A stretch of 23,102 bases of DNA. Source: Enterospora canceri (taxonomy: Eukaryota; Microsporidia; Enterocytozoonidae). Below are positions 17,055-23,102 of this stretch, one piece after another (positions within the stretch are counted from its first letter, which is position 1; every line of letters starts with the position of its first letter). The stretch spans positions 1 to 23,102 of the forward strand of contig LWDP01000097.1 in NCBI GenBank assembly GCA_002087915.1, read 5' to 3'. The notes beneath the pieces are model-generated. The model worked only from the letters and a program-made list of their open reading frames with translations, was not told the origin of the DNA and did no database searches. The position numbers and the translations under genes are program-made.

Positions 17055-18629
17055 ATGTTAGACATTAGTTTGTTTAGAAATGAAAAAGATCTTGAAAGAG
17101 TAAAAGAGAGTGAAAGGAAGAGATTCAAAGACGTAAGTGTAGTAAGTAGAGTAGCAGAAGTTGATGCAGAACTAATCAAAGCACAATATGAATACGAACA
17201 TCTCTGTAAGGAAATTAACACCAGAATCAAGAATATTGGAGTTGAATTGAAGAAGAAACCATCTGATAAAGAGACTATTCTGAAGAAATACGATACGTCA
17301 GACCAGAAAGAGACAAAGTTAGAACTCAGTAGACGTATTGAATCACTAACATCCGAATTATCAATTAAGCTCTCTTCAATTGGTAACATTTTAGATGAAA
17401 GTGTTCCAGTCTCTAAGACAGAAGATGGCAACAAAACAGTGAGAGAATATCACAATGAGAATCTCCCAACCACTTCACTACCATTTGCTGAGTTGATGGC
17501 ACCATTCACCAATTCAGAAGCAGGATCAGCCGTATTTGGTCATAGAGGATATTTCTTAAGTGGAAAAATGGCACAACTTGCAACTGCCCTGAAAGTATAC
17601 GCTGGTACATTTTTACATCGTAGAGGATTCACTCCAATTCAAACTCCTGTGATGATGAGAAAAGAAGCCATGAGCAAAACAGCACAGTTGAGTGATTTTG
17701 ATGAACAATTGTACAACATCACTGATCAAGAACTCTATTTAATTGCTACATCAGAACAGCCATTGACTGCTCTATTCATGAATAGGCGACTTACAGATGC
17801 TGATCTTCCAAAATTGTATGCAGGTGAATCACTCTGTTTCAGGAAAGAAGCTGGTGCTCATGGGAAATACAGTCAAGGGATATTCAGAGTTCATCAATTT
17901 GAGAAGATTGAACAATTTGTGATTTGTAAGGCAGAAGAATCAAATGACTATCATGAGAAGATGATGCGTACAGCTGAAGAATTCTACGAATCACTTGATA
18001 TTCCATATAGAACTGTTCTGATTGCATCTGGTGAGATGAATGATGCTGCATCCAAGAAATATGATTTAGAAGCATGGTTTCCTAATGCTCAAAAATTCAT
18101 GGAATTGGTTAGTGCTTCAAATTGCACTGATTATCAATCAAGGAATCTTAACGTATACTATGGATACGCAGCTAAGAAAGGACAGAAACCTGAATACGTC
18201 CATATGTTGAATGCAACTCTTTGTGCAGTACAAAGGACACTTTGTTGTATTGTTGAGAACTATCAAACTGAGGATGGAAGAATAAGAGTACCAGATGTGC
18301 TGNACAGAACTGTTCTGATTGCATCTGGTGAGATGAATGATGCTGCATCCAAGAAATATGATTTAGAAGCATGGTTTCCTAATGCTCAAAAATTCATGGA
18401 ATTGGTTAGTGCTTCAAATTGCACTGATTATCAATCAAGGAATCTTAACGTATACTATGGATACGCAGCTAAGAAAGGACAGAAACCTGAATACGTCCAT
18501 ATGTTGAATGCAACTCTTTGTGCAGTACAAAGGACACTTTGTTGTATTGTTGAGAACTATCAAACTGAGGATGGAAGAATAAGAGTACCAGATGTGCTGA
18601 AGCAGTACGTTGATTTTGAATTAATTTGA
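17055..18629 (+). CDS. SERS: Seryl-tRNA synthetase, cytosolic
   Basis: Class II aminoacyl-tRNA synthetase that charges tRNA-Ser for protein synthesis. 425 aa after removing the in-frame 297-base overlap at N18303. Residues 1-120 form the charged helical arm (long coiled coil, about 30-110) that contacts the tRNA variable arm. The catalytic core follows: motif 1 region [19 protein letters not shown] (166-184) to FTPIQTP, the serine-site TSEQ (232-235), motif 2 [20 protein letters not shown] (261-280) leading into QFEKIEQF, and motif 3 [14 protein letters not shown] (385-398) with its conserved Arg, then [16 protein letters not shown]. The eukaryotic wording of motifs 2 and 3 and the lack of a targeting peptide point to the cytosolic enzyme. 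The C-terminus is short, without the basic tail of yeast or human enzymes. Its last 9 bases overlap the end of the convergent RRP40 gene. Confidence 0.96.
   Translation: MLDISLFRNEKDLERVKESERKRFKDVSVVSRVAEVDAELIKAQYEYEHLCKEINTRIKNIGVELKKKPSDKETILKKYDTSDQKETKLELSRRIESLTSELSIKLSSIGNILDESVPVSKTEDGNKTVREYHNENLPTTSLPFAELMAPFTNSEAGSAVFGHRGYFLSGKMAQLATALKVYAGTFLHRRGFTPIQTPVMMRKEAMSKTAQLSDFDEQLYNITDQELYLIATSEQPLTALFMNRRLTDADLPKLYAGESLCFRKEAGAHGKYSQGIFRVHQFEKIEQFVICKAEESNDYHEKMMRTAEEFYESLDIPYRTVLIASGEMNDAASKKYDLEAWFPNAQKFMELVSASNCTDYQSRNLNVYYGYAAKKGQKPEYVHMLNATLCAVQRTLCCIVENYQTEDGRIRVPDVLXRTVLIASGEMNDAASKKYDLEAWFPNAQKFMELVSASNCTDYQSRNLNVYYGYAAKKGQKPEYVHMLNATLCAVQRTLCCIVENYQTEDGRIRVPDVLKQYVDFELI
18007..18599. 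repeat. Assembly overlap at N18303, one silent difference
   Basis: Bases 18007-18302 are repeated as 18304-18599, offset 297, in frame within the synthetase gene. The copies differ at 18008/18305 (T/C), both encoding Tyr. Confidence 0.9.
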
Positions 18630-19253
18630 TTCGTTCATACACCGTTCTAATGCCTGTTTTATCTCTATGAATTCATCACTTTCCAAATAAATGTATCCAT
18701 TCATACCTAATGCCAAGCAATATGATTTAGTTGGTTTGAAATATCTTCTGATTTCCTCTTGTACATTCATAAAATGAAGCAGTTGCACTTTCCAGACATC
18801 CATTTGGAACACGAAATCAATTTGACCCAGGTTCATTTCATTACAAGTTAATTGCAATTCATTTCCAAAGATGCCTGTTATTTTGGCTAGTACCAAATCA
18901 CCTGTATTCAATTCAGGTCTATTCTTCTTAGTTGCATTTGTAAATGATAGAAATGGCAGTATTCCAGTGTACATACTGTTGTGTAGATTCCCATGTGTCA
19001 CATTAACTTTATAATAGTCATTTTGAATAGCAAATACTCTTCCTATCACAATATCATGTACCATTGGTCTGTATTGAATTGTTTTGGAAAAATTGAATAA
19101 AATTCTTCCCACTTTATACAGTTTTCCATCAGTTGTTGCCTTGTTATTCAGTATATTCATACACCTACGTCCTTCTTCTATGATTTCATCACCTGCTTTC
19201 ACATTCCTTATGAATTTGAATTCTTCTATCTTCTTAAACAAATCAATTTCCAT
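18621..19253 (-). CDS. RRP40: RNA exosome subunit Rrp40 (EXOSC3)
   Basis: 210 aa. Rrp40 is one of the three S1/KH cap proteins of the nuclear and cytoplasmic RNA exosome, which degrades and trims RNA 3' to 5'. An N-terminal domain (1-60) leads into the S1 domain starting at [13 protein letters not shown] and the signature [20 protein letters not shown] (about 104-123), the Rrp40-type loop (Rrp4 and Csl4 differ here). The C-terminal KH-like part ends [20 protein letters not shown] followed by a short helix, matching the end of yeast and animal Rrp40 as I recall them. The length is slightly under the yeast protein (about 240 aa). A TTAGGTATAAAA sequence, not a CCC box, precedes the ATG. The stop codon (18621-18623) lies within the last codons of the convergent seryl-tRNA synthetase gene. 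Confidence 0.88.
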   Translation of the reverse strand: MEIDLFKKIEEFKFIRNVKAGDEIIEEGRRCMNILNNKATTDGKLYKVGRILFNFSKTIQYRPMVHDIVIGRVFAIQNDYYKVNVTHGNLHNSMYTGILPFLSFTNATKKNRPELNTGDLVLAKITGIFGNELQLTCNEMNLGQIDFVFQMDVWKVQLLHFMNVQEEIRRYFKPTKSYCLALGMNGYIYLESDEFIEIKQALERCMNESN

Positions 19254-19398
19254 TTTTATACCTAAAATTTCTTGATTTTTACATATTTACCCTAATAATT
19301 TATTCAATAACAGATAAGGGGTTATTTTAAAAAATCTCATTGCCAAAAAGGAAAAAAGGACGATTTTTGCCAGTTTACCCAAAAAAGAATCGGACTCT

Positions 19399-19757
19399 AA
19401 CTAACTTTCTCTAACGCCCTTGGTCTTAGGTTATCTGGTAGTATTTAGGATGTTAACTAACTTTTAGCATATTGCTTTATCCCTAGGCGGGAGGGTAAAA
19501 CATTTTATCCCTATGCACCAGGGTAAAACATTTTCAACTAAAAAGTTAGTTATGCACATATTTTATCCCTAGGTAAGAGGGTAAACATTTTCAACTAAAA
19601 AGTTAGTTAAACACTTGCTTTCTACCCTTGTATTTTTTACCCCATAAGATAATCTGAGAGTAGGTCTTTTCGTTGGCCTGAGAGACTCCTAAGCAATAAC
19701 TAACTTTTTGGCAACCTTTTATATTTCAAACACTTTCAACCTAAAAAGTTAGTTAAT
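19399..19757. repeat. Hairpin-rich degenerate repeat cluster
   Basis: Two interleaved motifs. Motif A is an inverted repeat, TTTTATCCC, 8-9 bases, GGGTAAA, present three times (19476-19500, 19503-19528, 19561-19585), each able to fold into a stem of about 7 bp. Motif B is AACTAAAAAGTTAGTTA (19536-19552, 19593-19609, and with one inserted base at 19739-19756), whose core AAAGTTAGTT also occurs inverted as AACTAACTTT at 19399, 19455 and 19698. The A-B pair repeats at 58 bp (19503 and 19561). There is no coding potential. The nature is unknown: it could be a decayed mobile element, a repeat-based regulatory or replication site, or subterminal repeat DNA. Confidence 0.65.
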
Positions 19758-20515
19758 ATACCAGCCAACTTTTATGGCCTAGTGTGTAGGCATAATGAAA
19801 TCTAAACCCCCAAGGCAAACATACCATGTACAAAATTTGCATTCAAATACACCCCTCTCTTAAGAACAATATTATACATAGATGTAACCAATCAATGGAA
19901 GACTTTGAATTAGCTAATTAAGAGAACTAGATAAGTTTGTGAAGATGGAAAGCCTATGTGTCATAAAAGAAGTAAATACAAAGGATATTGACATACATCG
20001 AGTCATATTAAGATACACACGATTTACATGTGGTTTATACATATAAATTGATTACTTAGGGCTCTGTAGAGATATATTGTGCTATATTATAGAGAGTATA
20101 TGGTACTACACACACACTCATCTCATCCTTTCTTAACAACATCTTTAGTATATTTGTACAACAGTCATTCGGTCAAACAATCAAGGTCTACAACATCTAG
20201 ATAGTCATCACGCACAACCCCACCAACAACATACAATTTTCTTCCATAGTGAATTCATAGATGACTCTTGTGGGCAGGATAGACTCCATTAAAATAAAGT
20301 CACATGGTTTTGTTTAAGAAGGCACACATCACTCGTATCATTATAGTCAAAGGTAAAAGAACACATATCCATCTCTCACTTATATTCTCTTCTTTCTTTA
20401 AGGTCAAAACCAGTGCAATTGTTGCACGGCCAATAAAGCGTATAAAACTCAGGCAAATACTCTGTTCGATTAAAGGGGTAATAAGTTATAGGGGGATTTA
20501 AACGCAATTTTTTTA
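19758..20515. other. Gene-free AT-rich region
   Basis: No credible ORF, RNA gene or repeat was seen. Short frames are present but start late and have no family features. Confidence 0.45.
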
Positions 20516-20530
20516 TGGTTAACTTTTTTA

Positions 20531-20790
20531 TGTATGAGTATGTATGCATGTGTACGAGTGTGCATGAGTGTGCATGGGTGTGTAAGCATGTGCACTAGTG
20601 TGTAAGCATGTGTACGAGTGTGCATGGGTGTGTAAGCATGTGTATGAGTGTGCATGAGTGTGTAAGCATGTGCATGAGTGTGTAAGCATGTGTAAGCATG
20701 TGTATGAGTGTGCATGGGTGTGTAAGCATGTGCACTAGTGTGTAAGCATCTGTATGAGTGTGCATGAGTGTGTAAGCATGTGTATGAGCT
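20531..20790. repeat. 10-bp-period minisatellite
   Basis: About 26 consecutive 10-base units drawn from a small set (TGTAAGCATG, TGTACGAGTG, TGCATGAGTG, TGCATGGGTG, TGCACTAGTG, TGTATGAGTG), all fitting TG followed by a variable middle and ending TG. The units alternate in a higher-order pattern. The array resumes after N20865 only because of contig overlap. His/Thr/Ala-rich translations of the other strand are a by-product of the repeat. Confidence 0.85.
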
Positions 20791-21161
20791 TTTAATAAGC
20801 ATGTATTGTGTTTGTATCTATATATGCGTATGTAAACACGAAAATTTTGTATAGTGAATTATGTNTGTGCATGGGTGTGTAAGCATGTGCACTAGTGTGT
20901 AAGCATGTGTACGAGTGTGCATGGGTGTGTAAGCATGTGTATGAGTGTGCATGAGTGTGTAAGCATGTGTATGAGTGTGTAAGCATGTGTAAGCATGTGT
21001 ATGAGTGTGCATGGGTGTGTAAGCATGTGCACTAGTGTGTAAGCATCTGTATGAGTGTGCATGAGTGTGTAAGCATGTGTATGAGCTTTTAATAAGCATG
21101 TATTGTGTTTGTATCTATATATGCGTATGTAAACACGAAAATTTTGTATAGTGAATTATGT
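20569..21161. repeat. Assembly overlap at N20865, one difference
   Basis: Bases 20569-20864 are repeated as 20866-21161, offset 297, covering the minisatellite and 75 bp beyond it. A C/T difference at 20673/20970 separates the copies. Confidence 0.88.
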
Positions 21162-21216
21162 CACAACCTACGATAAGTGAGAGGGGATAGACAGTTCAAC
21201 ATCACCATGAAGTTTA

Positions 21217-21305
21217 GGATGAGGGGCAGGATAACAGGTGAGATGAGGGGCAGTGCAACAGGTAAGATGAGAGGCAAGATAACAGGTAATATGAGGGGCA
21301 AGACA
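21217..21305. repeat. 24-bp tandem repeat, about 3.7 units
   Basis: Units of the form AGATGAGGGGCAGGATAACA plus GGTA begin at 21217, 21241, 21265 and 21289, with a few substitutions. Purine-rich. The partial fourth unit recurs after N21572 through the assembly overlap. Confidence 0.75.
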
Positions 21306-21871
21306 TATAAGAGATTAGCATGCATCTAAATGGATGCATAGGAGATTCAGACTCAGATTCAAGAATATATAAAAAGGCACTGTCAGAGCAGAAAATCATA
21401 ACAGAGAGTTGCACTTCAGAACAAGAAACATAGAAGAGAGTACAAGGGAGATGACACACACCAGTTTTGTAAGGGCCCGTGAAATTCTTATAACAGAGAA
21501 ATGGTAAACCCTACAGTGTAAATTACCCTTGTTTGATCAATTCAAAAGAACAAAGGGGTATACGAATCCTGNGGCAAGATAACAGGTAATATGAGGGGCA
21601 AGACATATAAGAGATTAGCATGCATCTAAATGGATGCATAGGAGATTCAGACTCAGATTCAAGAATATATAAAAAGGCACTGTCAGAGCAGAAAATCATA
21701 ACAGAGAGTTGCACTTCAGAACAAGAAACATAGAAGAGAGTACAAGGGAGATGACACACACCAGTTTTGTAAGGGCCCGTGAAATTCTTATAACAGAGAA
21801 ATGGTAAACCCTACAGTGTAAATTACCCTTGTTTGATCAATTCAAAAGAACAAAGGGGTATACGAATCCTG
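21273..21871. repeat. Assembly overlap at N21572
   Basis: Bases 21273-21571 are repeated as 21573-21871. Noncoding. Confidence 0.9.
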
Positions 21872-23102
21872 TGTAAAAACACACCAGAAACACTGGCTTA
21901 TTGCAACATACAAACCCATACAGAGACAATATAACATACGATACATAGAGGGAACATTGTAACAACTACAGAATACATCAAAGTGGTTAATGAAACGTGT
22001 AATAAGCAAAGTAAGATGGAGAAAGCAAAGGTGTGTAGGGAAGGATGTTAATATGAAGGTTGGTAAAGCTTATATGTTAAAGAATCATCCTAATTTGTGA
22101 CAGTTGAAGGAGAGAAAAAGGAGACAATAACTTAGGGAAGAACCGGAAGAGACAAGTCACTAAGAAAACCCTTAAGATAAGACCGGTTGAGCGAAAGAGA
22201 GTAACACACGTAGAATTGAAAAGCCTAGGTAGTAAGGGTTGGATTTGCTGTATGAAGTACTGGAACGTTTCATTTAGAGTTAAGTATTTATTTATTGTGT
22301 GTTTCTTATATACTTAATATGAAACGTATGTTTCATTATGTTTCGGATTATTATATCCAACAGTAAGGTCACAAAGTTGGAGGGGCACGGAGAGTAAGCA
22401 ATGATATGAAGAGAATCCACAACACAGAGATCGCAGTAGTGTAACTCGTGACTCATGAACAGGAAGTGTAAAACATGTCAGGATGGTAGAGTGCAAGAAA
22501 CGAGATAGTTGCTCAGATCCAGAAGATACTAAAGAAGCATCTTGCATGGGAGCAATACGTAATGAGAGACTGGAAGAAGAAAGGATAAGAAAGAAACATC
22601 CAAATAATGGAGTCCTTTTACAACCACATTGGCAAGGTTGCGGCAGAACGGTACTTAGAGGCAAATAAACAGTGCGGTGTTTTAATCATAGATTTATTAT
22701 AGAGAATATGACGGCTAAGATTAGTAAAGTAGATTGACGTGACCTAGGGTCAGTCAAGAAGATTCTTCTCAAAATTTACCCATGGTCCAACCAGAAGACG
22801 CCCACCCGAGAAGAGGAAGAGCTAAAAGATAGAAACTCTGAAGGATGCGTTACAAGCAAAAGTATCTTAGGGACGCACAACCCGTTGGAGGCAGCCCAGA
22901 GTCACTCGATCAAAAGCAGGAGACCGATCAAGCGGTAAACGCAGGAAAGCCGTATAAGACTGAGGAAGATGACAGCAATCCCTAAGAGTGGATTGTGTGC
23001 AGCCTAGAAATTTAAGGAAGTTGAGGTTAAAGAATGGGACCAGAAGAACTTGAGGCTCCAAGGTAGAGCTAATGGCTTATGTTATGAAGGAGCTCCATTG
23101 GG
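21872..23102 (+). other. Purine-rich tract with coding-like scraps, possible decayed element
   Basis: No intact gene, but the plus strand is markedly rich in A and G, and GC content rises in the last 400 bp. Several short plus-strand frames look protein-like: IVTTTEYIKVVNETCNKQSK near 21957; a frame across 22490-22691 reading ILKKHLAWEQYVMRDWKKK, one stop, then MESFYNHIGKVAAERYLEA; a 47-codon ATG frame from 22845 (MRYKQKYLRDAQPVGG); and a frame from 23008 open to the right edge (EVKEWDQKNLRLQGRA). Together they suggest a degraded coding element, perhaps a retroelement, but no diagnostic motif is present and the frames may be fortuitous. An imperfect inverted repeat lies at 22265-22287 / 22310-22327. 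Confidence 0.3.
22265..22327. repeat. Imperfect inverted repeat
   Basis: ACGTTTCAT and TTAAGTAT on the left (22265-22287, with 6 bases between them) pair with ATACTTAATATGAAACGT on the right (22310-22327). This gives a stem of about 17 bp with a bulge and a 22-base loop. Confidence 0.55.

Noticed and set aside
20470..21099. His/Thr/Ala-rich proteins on the minus strand
   Set aside because: They are translations of the 10-bp minisatellite, which is open in several frames by its nature.
20531..21161. CRISPR array
   Set aside because: The repeats are directly adjacent 10-bp units without unique spacers, in a eukaryotic context.
21300..21345. U6 snRNA-like stretch (GATTAGCATG)
   Set aside because: Ten bases match the U6 core, but the ACAGAGA box is absent and the following hairpin (ATGCATC/GATGCAT) does not fit the U6 stem-loop.
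21214..21759. Ser/Cys/Leu-rich minus-strand frames
   Set aside because: They lack an ATG start and reflect the 24-bp repeat read on the opposite strand, partly doubled by the overlap at N21572.
22800..23102. Ribosomal RNA fragment suggested by the purine-rich, higher-GC sequence
   Set aside because: None of the universally conserved SSU or LSU strings that I know occurs here.

Overview
The window looks like eukaryotic, AT-rich nuclear DNA, most probably from a microsporidian or a close relative. The reasons are these. Protein genes are intronless. Two genes share their 3' ends (seryl-tRNA synthetase and RRP40 overlap by 9 bp), and two same-strand genes sit only 23 bp apart. Six of the ten start codons assigned here (the gene cut by the left edge and the transposon gene included) have a CCC box (consensus about TTAACCCATATG) directly upstream, the start-site signal described for microsporidia. 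The lineage call is an inference from these signs; no species is claimed.

A technical point governs everything else. The window contains 13 single N characters (1497, 3199, 4928, 5629, 6631, 7983, 10180, 10869, 12343, 13001, 18303, 20865, 21572). At each one the 225-525 bases before the N are repeated, identical or nearly so, after it. These are unmerged contig overlaps, not biological duplications. Removing one copy at each junction restores every interrupted gene to one continuous frame. The clearest case is the large chromatin remodeller, whose four overlaps (295+226+526+300 bases including the Ns) leave exactly 1180 codons. Gene lengths below are given after this mental collapse; coordinates are those of the raw window. 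A few overlaps differ by single bases that are silent in genes, so the joined contigs may come from different alleles.

Layout. 1-571 (-): 5' part of an unknown gene running off the left edge. 1096-2073 (+): unknown coiled-coil-like protein. 2831-4807: a complete Tc1/mariner-family transposon with a double-site (IR/DR) terminal structure and a DD34E transposase broken by one frameshift. 5677-7014 (+): divergent protein kinase. 7090-8337 (-): multi-pass membrane protein. 8581-9690 (+): protein resembling the N-terminal part of eIF3c. 9714-14600 (+): CHD-family chromatin remodeller with an AT-hook, two chromodomains, SNF2 ATPase and features of the CHD6-9/Kismet branch. 15891-16850 (-): probable pseudokinase. 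17055-18629 (+): cytosolic seryl-tRNA synthetase. 18621-19253 (-): exosome subunit Rrp40. From 19260 to the right edge (3.8 kb) there is no convincing gene: it holds a hairpin-rich repeat cluster, a 10-bp-period minisatellite, a 24-bp repeat and a purine-rich tract with short coding-like scraps.

The identified genes are mostly unlinked housekeeping functions (chromatin remodelling, translation, RNA decay) interspersed with fast-evolving kinases and hypotheticals. No defence cluster or biosynthetic operon is visible. The items most worth following are the IR/DR transposon, the CHD6-9-like remodeller, the pseudokinase, a 34-nt sequence shared by two distant intergenic regions, and the hairpin repeat cluster.
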